Below the pieces are notes generated by a model, which did no database searches, was not told where the DNA came from, and was given only the letters and a program-made list of their open reading frames with translations. A stretch of 38,812 nucleotides of DNA from assembly GCA_030770535.1 (NCBI GenBank), contig JASVEC010000161.1, forward strand, positions 1-38,812. Reading direction: 5' to 3'. Positions 10,719 to 19,905 of this stretch are shown here, one piece after another (within the stretch, counting starts at the first letter, position 1; each line of letters begins with the position of its first letter). The position numbers and the translations under genes were made by a program. Source of the DNA: Batkoa obscura (lineage: Eukaryota > Entomophthoromycota > Entomophthoromycetes > Entomophthorales > Batkoaceae).

Positions 10719-11060
10719 AAATTATAAAGTTTAGTTTTAAGGACATTATTTATAATGAACTCCTCTAAATATAAACAGTGGCTTAAAAATGGATCTAGAT
10801 AATTGAATTTTTTTTAGCACTTTTACATATTTCAAAGTATGTCTAGAGCTTTAGAGATATTAAATATTTAAGAAAATATATAGAAAAGACATCGAAATTA
10901 AAATCTGACATGCGATTAAAGAACTAGTATATGCTATAGAATATAAATTCTGAAAATATTACACTCTTTTGACGAAAATAAGAGATTTATTTTAGAAACT
11001 AGTTTGCTAAAAATTTAACTAGCTTTTACAGAAATCTTTGCTTATATTTTTTACTCAATA
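10719..11060. other. AT-rich spacer
   Basis: The 3' region of copy A, with an AATAAA-type signal just after the stop. No gene seen. Confidence 0.4.
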
Positions 11061-11160
11061 TATGAGAGTGTTTTTTCTGGTTTCATCACTTTTCTATTTT
11101 AAGCGCTATTTGAGCGGAAAGGTTGTTAGTAAAAGTCTTAAACAAAAAAACACATCTGTA
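11061..11160 (+). mobile_element. MITE copy 4
   Basis: TATGAGAGTG start, AAGCGCTATTTGAGCGG core and ACACATCTGTA end. It lies between CBM19 copies A and B and is absent from the equivalent place in the C unit, so it inserted after the unit duplication. Confidence 0.8.
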
Positions 11161-11685
11161 TGTGCTAATATTAAAAATTTATTATAAAAGATTGAATTCC
11201 GTTTGTAAAACCATTTTCTAAATAAACTATGTGAATCTTAATATTAACTTAAAAACCAAGGCCTTAATTTAAGAGCAAAAATTAATTGACCAACTAATGA
11301 AGAATGAGGATAAATTTAGATGTCAATTCCATTAAAATAAGGATGGGAAATTAAAAGAAATAGAAATGATTCATACAAAACTAGCATCACATCTCAATTT
11401 TTATCGAAGGCTGCTATCATTTAAAAAGCCACTTAATACCTAAAGATATTAGTAGTTAATGTGAACTAAATGAGTTAACTAAAAACATATATATAACATT
11501 AACACAACAACTCAGTGGTGTAGCTTTAGTACATATTATATGTTTTTTCAGTTTAGTAATTAAACAAATTTCTAAGCTTAGAGAAGGGATGGATAAAATA
11601 TTAACTAAAAAATATTTCTGCCAACAGAAAAATAAAATCTGGTAAAAAATTATACCTTTGAAATGATCAAAAACTAAAAATAAAT
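11161..11685. other. duplicated spacer of the CBM19 array
   Basis: Diverged homologue of 9371-10173. It retains GATGTCAATTCCATT at about 11319-11333 (upstream-motif equivalent) and GGGATGGATAAAATATTAAC. A decayed paralogue corresponding to those at 9557 and 12902 is not recognisable. Confidence 0.4.
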
Positions 11686-11765
11686 AAAACTGCAAACTTT
11701 ATTTTTAGGCCAAAAAATTGTAGAAAAAGACGGATGACGGAAAAGCAAAAATAAATTGAGGTATT

Positions 11766-11842
11766 AACTCCGTGAAAAAAGGGGGTAGAGTAACCAACAA
11801 TAAAGCAACTAGAGCTAGGCTGTCAAAAGATGATATATAAAG
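11766..11842 (+). promoter_or_regulatory. core promoter of CBM19 gene B
   Basis: AACTCCGTG at 11766-11774 and TATATAAAG at 11834-11842, identical to copy A. Confidence 0.55.
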
Positions 11843-11893
11843 AAAAAAGAGAAAGCTCAATATTTTTATCAAACTAACGATTAAATTACAAAT

Positions 11894-12202
11894 ATGAAAT
11901 TTGCTTCTTGTGTTGCTTTATTATCAATTGTTGCTCCATCTTTTGGATTCTTATTCCATAAAAGCTCCAACTCTTTACGTAATGGATACTATGGTGGTGG
12001 AGGTAACTATGGTGGAGGTAACTATGGTGGAGGTAATTACGGTGGTAACTATGGTGGATGTCGTGAAGGAGCTATGTTTTGTGATTATAACAGTGGTGGT
12101 TTCTATACTTGTGCTCAAGGTCGTTATGTCCTTCGTCAATGTGGTCCAGGAACTCGTTGTCAACAACAAGGTCAAGACAATGTCTTCTGTAATTATGCCT
12201 AA
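11894..12202 (+). CDS. small secreted CBM19 chitin-binding protein, copy B
   Basis: 102 aa, with DNA and protein identical to copy A, including 208 bp upstream of the ATG. It has a signal peptide, NYGG-type linker and a six-cysteine CBM19 module. The absence of a single synonymous change means very recent duplication or ongoing gene conversion. It probably adds gene dosage, since the promoter is duplicated too. Confidence 0.85.
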   Translation: MKFASCVALLSIVAPSFGFLFHKSSNSLRNGYYGGGGNYGGGNYGGGNYGGNYGGCREGAMFCDYNSGGFYTCAQGRYVLRQCGPGTRCQQQGQDNVFCNYA

Positions 12203-12230
12203 TTCTATAAAATATTTAAATAAAAATATT

Positions 12231-12901
12231 TATTGCAAAATTTATCTCTGAGGTCTATTTTGTATAAATTATAATACAGTTAGGAGTAGTTACTTAAAAT
12301 CAAACTTGTATACTTTATTGGTTTTTTTGCTATATACAAATCTCTAATTATGTTTTAGAGATTTAGAGGTGCTCAAATGTTTTATTCAAGAAAAGAGATA
12401 AAAGAAACCATAAAACTAAATTTAAAATGCATTTAGATACAATTTTTAGTCTAAATAAATGCTATGAAATATAAACACTGAAAAACATTGCTCTCATTTG
12501 ATAAAATAAAAAATATAGAGAGAGAGACCATTTTATTAAAAAACACTGCTTTCTTAAAAGCTTTATTTTTTATTCTCTTTAATGTTTGTAAAATAAGAAA
12601 TTTAATAAAAAAAAATAATTTGAATAAATACCTTTTGAGCAAATTATACTTGTGATTTACCTAAACTAGGAAATCCACTCATAAACATTAAGAAGATATG
12701 AGATTCATAATCCTCACATTCAAAAATTGTGGCCATATTTTGAGGCAAAGAGACAAATAATCAAACGATGGAGAAAAAAATAAAATTGATATGATAGCTC
12801 CGCTAAAACGATGGAAGAATGCTACAAGATAAATAATAACAACTAATATACGTAAACAATCCGGCTCGGTTTTTGCAAATATTATCATCACTTAGGCTAA
12901 A
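12231..12901. other. AT-rich spacer
   Basis: No gene seen. Near 12780-12860 is the upstream region of the decayed paralogue at 12902, with TAGCTCCGCTAA as a degenerate form of the AACTCCGTG motif. Confidence 0.4.
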
Positions 12902-13138
12902 ATGAAATCTATTTCCTATGCTATTTTATTTTCTATTTTTACCTTTCATTTAGTTTGTTAGCTCTCAAAAGTCCCAATCCATAATATTGTAACGACTAAG
13001 ACCATTGTCTCAGGGTCACACTTTGTAGCCAGTGGTTACTACTTTGTTTATAGTGAAGACTATTTCATGCATCGAAACTGTGCTCTAGAAGCTGGCTGTA
13101 ATCTAACGGGAAGCAATACATGTTACAACAAAGTTTAG
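12902..13138 (+). pseudogene. decayed CBM19-family gene
   Basis: It begins MKSISYAILFSIFTFHLVC, a diverged signal peptide followed by an in-frame stop at codon 20. Beyond it the same frame stays open to 13138. It gives SGYYFVYSEDYFMHRNC, then ALEAGCNLTGSNTCYNKV, which aligns with SGGFYTCAQGRYVLRQC, then GPGTRCQQQGQDNVFCNYA. Only the last three of the six module cysteines remain. The spacer that follows matches the one after the decayed copy at 9557, so both belong to the same duplicated unit. Confidence 0.6.
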
Positions 13139-13462
13139 TTTTTAAGATGTTTAAATAAATATTTAAACCTGTAATTATTTAAAGATGATTTAGGTTAATG
13201 CTTTAACTATAAATAGAACTATAAGAACGAATGTATATAAATAACCTAATGCATAATTTAGTATATATTTTTATATACACTGTTTTTATAGTCTCATAGT
13301 TAACTAAATCTGTTATTTTAAAAAAAGGGATAGATAAAACGCTGATTAAAAACCTTCTTGCTAGTGAAATTTGACAAAATAAACTCTGCATTTGAATTTG
13401 TCCAAAAATAAGCTAAAAATTAACGAAAAATAAATGACGGAGAAGGTAGATAAAATTGAAGA
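13139..13462. other. duplicated spacer of the CBM19 array
   Basis: Diverged homologue of 9740-10250 (GTATATAAATAACC, TAGTCTCATAGTTAA, GGGATAGATAAAAC, ATGACGGAGAA). It lies upstream of the identical block that starts at 13463. Confidence 0.45.
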
Positions 13463-13465
13463 ATT

Positions 13466-13542
13466 AACTCCGTGAAAAAAGGGGGTAGAGTAACCAACAA
13501 TAAAGCAACTAGAGCTAGGCTGTCAAAAGATGATATATAAAG
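13466..13542 (+). promoter_or_regulatory. core promoter of CBM19 gene C
   Basis: AACTCCGTG at 13466-13474 and TATATAAAG at 13534-13542, identical to copies A and B. Confidence 0.55.
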
Positions 13543-13593
13543 AAAAAAGAGAAAGCTCAATATTTTTATCAAACTAACGATTAAATTACAAAT

Positions 13594-13902
13594 ATGAAAT
13601 TTGCTTCTTGTGTTGCTTTATTATCAACTGTTGCTCCATCTTTTGGATTCTTATTCCATAAAAGCTCCAACTCTTTACGTAATGGATACTATGGTGGTGG
13701 AGGTAACTATGGTGGAGGTAACTATGGTGGAGGTAATTACGGTGGTAACTATGGTGGATGTCGTGAAGGAGCTATGTTTTGTGATTATAACAGTGGTGGT
13801 TTCTATACTTGTGCTCAAGGTCGTTATGTCCTTCGTCAATGTGGTCCAGGAACTCGTTGTCAACAACAAGGTCAAGACAATGTCTTCTGTAATTATGCCT
13901 AA
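13594..13902 (+). CDS. small secreted CBM19 chitin-binding protein, copy C
   Basis: 102 aa, identical to copies A and B except Thr for Ile at residue 12 in the hydrophobic core of the signal peptide. The change is mild and should not stop secretion. The linker and CBM19 module are unchanged. It shares the same promoter block. Confidence 0.85.
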   Translation: MKFASCVALLSTVAPSFGFLFHKSSNSLRNGYYGGGGNYGGGNYGGGNYGGNYGGCREGAMFCDYNSGGFYTCAQGRYVLRQCGPGTRCQQQGQDNVFCNYA

Positions 13903-13924
13903 TTCTATAAAATATTTAAATAAA

Positions 13925-14454
13925 TAACATTACCAAATTTTGTTTTGATGACGTTTACTTATTAAATTTTAAGCTGTTACAGTCCTATTTTTAAAAGTTT
14001 TGAAAGAACCAAAGGGGCGACTATAATTTTGGACACCTTTATTAAATTGAAAGCAACTCTTAACTTTTAATTCTGAGGAATAAAATATAGCTGTCTCTAT
14101 TTTTTAAGTAGCTTTCTTCCATAGTTACTAAAGTAGTGCATATAATGTCCTTATTTTAATATTATCAATGATATTATTATATATTTTAGCGCTTTATGGT
14201 ATAATTTTATGATTAAAAACGGGCTTTTTTAGATCAATATCAAATACCTCAAATTAAAAATAAATAACGCTTTATTTTTTTAGATTATAATAAGTTGAGA
14301 AATCGAAATAATTGATAGTTCATTTAGATAAAAAACATTACAGTAAAAACATTAATCTAAAGTATTTACATTCCGCCTACGGAAATTATGTCTAAAATAC
14401 AATATTCTACTCATATTTGTTATTGATTAAAATAAAATAATACAAATTATATCA
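13925..14454. other. AT-rich spacer
   Basis: No gene or recognisable repeat seen. Confidence 0.4.
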
Positions 14455-14560
14455 AATGAGGATGTATTTTTTTGTTTAAGAACTTTACTAGTAGTATCTC
14501 TACTCAAATAGTACTTAAGAAACGGAAAAAGTAATAAAACTAAAAAAACGCCCCCAAATA
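14455..14560 (-). mobile_element. MITE copy 5, diverged
   Basis: ATGAGGATGT start, CTCAAATAGTACTTAAG core and CGCCCCCAAATA end. Confidence 0.75.
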
Positions 14561-14768
14561 GTCCTTTATCTATTACAAAAGTCCGCTGTTTCTTAGAATA
14601 AAAACTAGCATTAATTTTAAAAGGATTAAGGGGTAGATGTGATATTTTAAGTTTACCAAATTATATGCTTTTTTGTAGCCCATGATTTATCACAATAAAA
14701 ATATTAAGGGTTTTATGGCAATATTTATACTTTGGTAGAAAAGCATTTGATATAAAAATAGCTGAATA

Positions 14769-14821
14769 AACTCCGTGTCCTAAAAGTATTTAAGATATGA
14801 GTAAACCTATAGTATATAAAG
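14769..14821 (+). promoter_or_regulatory. core promoter of CBM19 gene D
   Basis: AACTCCGTG at 14769-14777, TATATAAAG at 14813-14821 and TTTTATCAAA at 14841-14850. The intervening bases differ from copies A-C, so conservation of these three blocks suggests function. Confidence 0.55.
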
Positions 14822-14866
14822 CAGTGGAATGGATGATCAATTTTATCAAAAAAACCTCAAATCATA

Positions 14867-15151
14867 ATGAAATTTACTTGTGTCGTTTTATCAATTGCTG
14901 CTCCATCTCTTGGATTCTTATTCCATAGAAGTTCCAATTCCCTACGTAACACAAGGCCAGATTGGTCTTGGAACACAGGTAATAATGGCAGTGGTAACTA
15001 TGGTGGATGTCGTGAAGGAGCTATGTTTTGTGATTATAACAGTGGTGGTTTCTATACTTGTGCTCAAGGTCGTTATGTCCTTCGTCAATGTGGTCCAGGA
15101 ACTCGTTGTCAACAACAAGGTCAAGACAATGTCTTCTGTAATTATGCTTAG
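14867..15151 (+). CDS. small secreted CBM19 chitin-binding protein, divergent copy D
   Basis: 94 aa, intronless. The signal peptide (MKFTCVVLSIAAPSLGF) and the linker differ clearly from copies A-C. The Gly/Tyr repeat is replaced by NTRPDWSWNTGNNGSGNYGG. The CBM19 module (residues about 48-94) is identical at protein level and, from 14991 to 15147, at DNA level over 157 bp. This mosaic is best explained by gene conversion of the module from an A-C type donor. The shortened, non-repetitive linker would change the flexibility or cross-linking of the protein while keeping the binding head. Confidence 0.82.
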   Translation: MKFTCVVLSIAAPSLGFLFHRSSNSLRNTRPDWSWNTGNNGSGNYGGCREGAMFCDYNSGGFYTCAQGRYVLRQCGPGTRCQQQGQDNVFCNYA

Positions 15152-15611
15152 CCCGTATTCATTTATTAAAATGAGATTAAAACTACTTTAGGTTTTGTTT
15201 TTATATGTTTCAATGTTTACAAATTAAAAGCATTTGATTGATTATATACAAATGAAAAACAATAGCTAACGTTCTCGACACTAGTTTTTTATAAAATCTT
15301 CGGTTAGATGTTTGATTATATTTGATTTTACTGTCTTTAAATTCTTTGCTATATTGGTTTACTATTTGGTCTCATAATAAATGAAAAATCTTTTAAAAAT
15401 AAAGTAATACTTTATTGAACTTAACTTAATATTCTCAGTATTTTTACATCTAATAAATATTTCATATCTTTATATTAGAAAATTGTTGTAATATATAAGC
15501 CCTTATATAAAATTTATGTAATTTTATAGTTTATGGGTTATTTAGTAATTAGGAAATTAAATCAACTTAAATACTTATACATTGTTACTATCAGCACGAC
15601 ATTTGTTTAGC
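15152..15611. other. AT-rich spacer
   Basis: No gene seen. Confidence 0.4.
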
Positions 15612-15685
15612 ATATAGGGATGCCTTAATTGGTTTTAGAATTTACTCAAAAATTAATCTAAATTTTAAGTTTTTTAGATTTATGT

Positions 15686-16085
15686 TGTGAAATATCGCTT
15701 TGTCAGTCCCATGGTTATTTAGTTTGATTTGTTATGAGAATTTCTAGTTCCACCCAAAAGAATATTATCTTCTCATTTTGATACTTATACTTTTCAGAGT
15801 ATAAAAGAGTTTACAGAGTATAATAGTTCGAGGCTTTTTAACTGAATTAATCCCTGATATCTCGAACATTTAATAAAGCCACTAAGTTTTCTTAATAGTA
15901 TTTTACATAGATTTTACATTAGTATTGTCTATTCTATTTGTCTTATATAGCTTGTAACCTATTACGTGCTATTCCTCATAACCCAAGTCTATCTTAGTCA
16001 CATAAACTAAGACCTTTCGACTTATAGTGTAGTCAACCCAGCAATAGCTGTCCTTGACTCCAAACCCTGAGTACCAGATTTCACA
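15686..16085 (+). mobile_element. solo LTR, copy 1 (fossil)
   Basis: About 400 bp bounded by TGTGAAAT and ATTTCACA. It has a TATAAAAG box near 15800 and an AATAAAG signal downstream, the layout of a retrotransposon LTR. A possible 4-bp target duplication ATGT flanks it. No internal coding region is present. Divergence from copy 2 suggests moderate age. Ty1/copia versus Ty3 cannot be told from an LTR alone. Confidence 0.65.
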
Positions 16086-16172
16086 ATGTCTTAACATATG
16101 GGTTGTCCTAATTGGTTTCAGGATTTAGAAATTAATTCAAATTTTAAAAATAAAACAAAGAAAAGATATATT

Positions 16173-16635
16173 TGTGAAATATTGCTTTGTCAGTGCCATG
16201 GTTAATTAGAACATAACAATCGCCTAAGCTGTTGTGTTCTCGAGTTTAGAGGAAATCAATCCCATGTTCTTATTTTGATTTGTTATGAGAATTTCTAGCT
16301 CCATCCAAAAGAATATCATCTTCTCATTTTGATATTTATACTTTTCAGAGTATAAAAGAGTTTACAGAGTATAGTAGTTCGAGGCTTTTTAACTGAATTA
16401 TTCCCTTATATCTCGTACATTTAATAAAGCCACTAAGTTTACTTAATAGTATTTTACATAGATTTGCGTTAGTATTGTCTGTTCTATTTGTCTTATATAG
16501 CTTGTAACCTATTACGTGCTATTCCTCATAATCCAAGTCTATCTTAGTCACATAAACTAAGACCTTTCGACTTATAGTGTAGTCAACCCAGCAATAGCTG
16601 TTCTTGACTCCAAACCCTGAGTACCAGATTTCACA
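16173..16635 (+). mobile_element. solo LTR, copy 2 (fossil)
   Basis: About 463 bp in the same family and orientation as copy 1, with the same TGTGAAAT/ATTTCACA ends and the same TATA and AATAAA landmarks. No clear target duplication is seen. Confidence 0.65.
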
Positions 16636-16825
16636 CTTGGACATCCCTATATCTTATATGTTTCAGTTGATAAATGCTACTCCAAATGCTCTATTTAAAA
16701 AAATTAAATGTATTAATCTTCGATTAGAAAATGAGATTTTAACAATGCTTCACTTAGTATATATTACTACTTGTTTTTGAGTGTAAACAAAACAGCTAAC
16801 AAAAATAAAATACTCTTTAGTGTAA

Positions 16826-16931
16826 CATAAGGAAGTGTTTTTTTGATTTCATTACTTTTTCCATTTTTTAAGCGCTATTTAAGTGGAAAATTTATTAGTA
16901 AAATTCTTGAGCCCAAAAATGCATCCCTATA
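16826..16931 (+). mobile_element. MITE copy 6
   Basis: ATAAGGAAGTGT start, AAGCGCTATTTAAGTGG core and GCATCCCTATA end. Confidence 0.78.
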
Positions 16932-16999
16932 ATGTTATTTGTTTTAATATTTTGTTATTGAGTTATAACCCTGCCTCAAAAAAATTTAGACAATCATCT

Positions 17000-17416
17000 A
17001 TGTCAAAGGTAAGGGATATTTGTTATGCATTTAGATTATGAAAATAAAGAATAAGAGCATTATATAGTTAACAAAAAAGACAGCCTGGCGTGTGGTTTTT
17101 TCAAGTATATTCATCCTAAAGGAACAAGTGGTGATTTTGTTTTGAAATTAAGGGATTTTAAATTATATAGATGTATAGTTTTGACCATCCAAGGAGAACT
17201 AAAAGGGCGCTGATTAACAGAATCCTTTATGAGATTGGTAAATTTTTTACTGATCAAATACTTTATAGTTTCAAGGTTCAATTTAAATATTCATATTGCT
17301 ATTATAAACCTATGGCAATATAAACACAAAATAAGTAATCATTTAAGTAAAAAAATTCCAAAACTTTCCAATTATAGTAAAGTTATTTACTATAATTTGT
17401 TTTTTAATATATAGGC
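17000..17416 (+). mobile_element. possible hAT transposase remnant (BED zinc finger region)
   Basis: One frame contains MHLDYENKE and then DSLACGFFKYIHPKGTSGDF and VLKLRDF. This resembles the BED finger of hAT transposases (C-x2-C then GTSG-N-L-x-x-H-L), with one zinc cysteine and the histidines changed. A stop separates the two parts. A short open frame (17229-17414) follows with no clear similarity. It is a decayed fragment at best, and the family assignment is tentative. Confidence 0.3.
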
Positions 17417-17466
17417 ATATTAAGCTAAAAATAACTTTTGCTTGAAAGAGGGATTTTAGACTAACA

Positions 17467-17569
17467 TATGGGGATGTATTTTTGTATTTAAGAATTTTAC
17501 TAGCAATTTTTTCACTTAAATAACGCTTAAAAGATGTAAAATAATGAAATCAAAAAAAACATCCCCATA
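17467..17569 (-). mobile_element. MITE copy 7 with 17-bp flanking direct repeats
   Basis: Near-perfect ends (TATGGGGATG and CATCCCCATA). The sequence ATTTTAGACTAACATAT occurs on both sides (17453-17469 and 17569-17585), overlapping the terminal bases. Confidence 0.85.
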
Positions 17570-17707
17570 TTTTAGACTAACATATTTTAGAAGTAGTGGG
17601 TATTTTTGATATACTTTCTAAAAATGTAAAATCTATTAAAATATTAAACGAAAGTAAAGTAGGTCCTATAAAAACTTAATGCAAAGCTTTATTTTTAACA
17701 CTGTTAA

Positions 17708-17811
17708 TATGGGAGTGTTTTTTGACTTCATTATTTTTTATATATTTTAAGCGCTATTTAAGCGGAAAATTTGTCGGTAAAATTCTTAAACACAAAAAAA
17801 CACCCCCAATA
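17708..17811 (+). mobile_element. MITE copy 8
   Basis: TATGGGAGTG start, AAGCGCTATTTAAGCGG core and CACCCCCAATA end. Confidence 0.85.
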
Positions 17812-18038
17812 TAGTAAATCAAAGAAAGGTTCAACATTAACTTTAGAAAAAAATTGGTCTACTAAATTTATATTCACAATTTAACTTATTTTGAATATAT
17901 ATAATTTTGGAAATATTACTTAAACTTCTTATCTAGATCGTTTTATTCTATTTTGTGATATTCGACATCTATGCTTGCATGTTTAAATTTTATTTCAATA
18001 TTGCATATTTTCCTATTTTTAATAACTTTAATTTTATA

Positions 18039-18143
18039 TATGGGGATGTATTTTTGTGTTTAAGAATTTTACTAACAAATTTTCCGCTTAAATAGCACTT
18101 AAAAAATGGAAAAAATAATGAAGTTAAAAAAAACACTCCCATA
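18039..18143 (-). mobile_element. MITE copy 9
   Basis: TATGGGGATG start and ACACTCCCATA end, nearly identical to copy 3. TA on both sides. Confidence 0.87.
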
Positions 18144-18239
18144 TATTGGATAGTGATTTAATAGATGGTAAATTTTAAATGGAACAATAGAGCATGACAA
18201 AGTTAAGGTAAAAAAATTAGAAGTTAAAACTTAAGCAGA

Positions 18240-19500
18240 GTGTTTATCTATTACCCTCTTACAATGATAAACTATAAACTCTATATGCATTGTAGTTTTC
18301 AAATACAAATTTTTTATACGTTTTCTAATCTCATGCATTTATATGCTTCAAACTTTATACCATTGTTATAAACGTAAGAAAAACTTAGTTTGTAAATCTA
18401 TCTCAGAAACCAGGCTATAGTACTGAAATATTCGACATCATTAATATTAGTTCCAAAAGAAAAGCACATGACTATTCTTTCCTTTAATGTATTTTGAGTA
18501 AGCAAACTTGTATCGCTTTTTGCATCAACAAGTTATAAATGTGAACATTTTTAGATTTTAAGATGTGAAATATTATATTGCATGTCATCATACATAATTT
18601 GGTTTCCAAAATTAGTATCAAATTTGGGAATATTAAAAGAAATCATATAAGTTTGTCAAAACTGGGAATGGCTATTTTTAAATGCTTTTAGTCTACTATT
18701 TATGACTTGAGCAGCAGCATCGATAGAATTTTCAAGTACATCATAACTACATACTTTCCTTTTTAAAACAAAATGCTTCATTATATGTAATACATTGTAG
18801 GAATTTATAACATTTTCAGATAATTTATTATTAGTATTGGAATCACATACAATATTTTTTTAATGCAATGTTACATAGAGCATTATGTAGGATTAAAACA
18901 GAAATGAACTTTTTATTTCTAAAAGTATCAACAATATAGCACCATAACAATTTATTATTTGAATGACTCACTTTTTACATTTATTATGTATTGTATATGC
19001 ATTTGTCTACTATCACCCTTTGTATCTTAAATATGCTTATGGAACTCCAGAATTTTTAATCCAGAACTAGCGTATATTCAACATTTGGACTAGCTAAGAG
19101 AGCTTTTTATACCTAAGTCATTATTCATTTGCTAAATAGGATTAAATAATATTTAAAGTAAATTTATTAAGGAATTCAAAAATTCAAGTTTCTAATTATA
19201 TCTCAAACCTCAATAGTACATTGTTCCTAATAGCCTCACCTACAATTTCTTTAAAATTTATAACATTCACCTGTCTACAAGATAAGTTACTAATTAGAGC
19301 ATTACTATATTATTTAGGAATGTAAGTAATTGATCCAGTATGTTCATATAGTTAATATTCGAAACTACACTTGCTTTGATTGAACTTTAGCTGTTTAACT
19401 TTCCTAAAGCTGCATGGTTTGATACAAATAAATATAAATAGCTTCTATGATAGTTCTTAGTAAAGAGTTTAAAGATTTGCTCTTTTTCTTTTAATAGTAA
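18240..19500 (-). other. decayed coding-like tract, minus strand
   Basis: Several minus-strand stretches read like worn protein. One stays open for about 60 codons near 18660-18850 (NTNNKLSENVINSYNVLHIM, later NSIDAAAQVINSRLKAFKN). Another, near 19380-19500, reads KEKEQIFKLFTKNYHRSYLY. Frames are broken many times and there is no start. I do not recognise the family. Given the MITEs, LTRs and possible hAT piece beside it, a dead transposon is likely. Confidence 0.3.
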
Positions 19501-19835
19501 TAATCAGTGCTTTAAAAAAGAAAATATTTTAACTGGTTTAAACCGGATTTTAAGAACTTTGAATAGATCACATAGACAAAATAATGAACATAAAATAAAT
19601 ATTTTAATCAAATTATCAGCTATTTTGTTAAAATAAATCAAATAAAGTAATCTAAATATCACATCCAAAAAAACATGGTCAGTTGCCAATAAACTGGGTG
19701 ATTCATTTAAAGCGTGACCATAAACATATACTTGGGAACCTAAATGATAAAAGTTGAACTTGTAAACGTATTATATGTTATAGTTTTTGTGGCTTTAAAA
19801 CACATTATGTATCAAATTATCTAATCACGAAATGA

Positions 19836-19843
19836 TATAAAAA
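19836..19843 (+). promoter_or_regulatory. TATA box of the repeat-precursor gene
   Basis: TATAAAAA 70 nt before the ATG at 19906, similar spacing to the TATA boxes of the CBM19 genes (54-60 nt). Confidence 0.45.
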
Positions 19844-19905
19844 GACATAGTATTTCAAAAAATCTAAATATCTGTTCTTTGATATTATTACTGATTTAAT
19901 CTAAT

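Larger units (their letters stand above)
11686..12214 (+). repeat. 529-bp duplication block, copy B
   Basis: Identical by eye to 10174-10702 (offset exactly 1512 bp). After one mismatch the similarity runs on for about 15 more bases and then stops. Confidence 0.85.
13463..13924 (+). repeat. homogenised block, copy C
   Basis: 462 bp matching copy B with a single base difference (C for T in codon 12). Upstream of 13463 the similarity to A and B drops sharply, which marks a conversion or duplication border. Confidence 0.8.
15612..16652. repeat. composite repeat with matching inverted ends
   Basis: ATATAGGGATG at 15612-15622 and CATCCCTATAT at 16642-16652 form a perfect 11-bp inverted repeat enclosing two solo LTRs. 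A roughly 75-bp segment (CATATAGGGATGCCTTAATTGG...) before the first LTR is repeated in diverged form (CATATGGGTTGTCCTAATTGG...) before the second. The block therefore looks like a tandem duplication of a segment-plus-LTR unit, or an older MITE-like element into which LTRs inserted. Confidence 0.45.

Noticed and set aside
10389-10727. Second-frame open reading frames over the CBM19 genes (also at 11901, 13601, 14880) and antisense frames at 10463, 11975, 13675, 14942
   Set aside because: They are shadows of the Gly/Asn/Tyr repeat and of the optimised codons of the real frame. The signal peptide, cysteine spacing and promoter all support the main frame.
18240-19690. Retrotransposon reverse transcriptase on the minus strand
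   Set aside because: I looked for RT and RNase H motifs in the worn frames and found none that I could support, so the tract is left unassigned.
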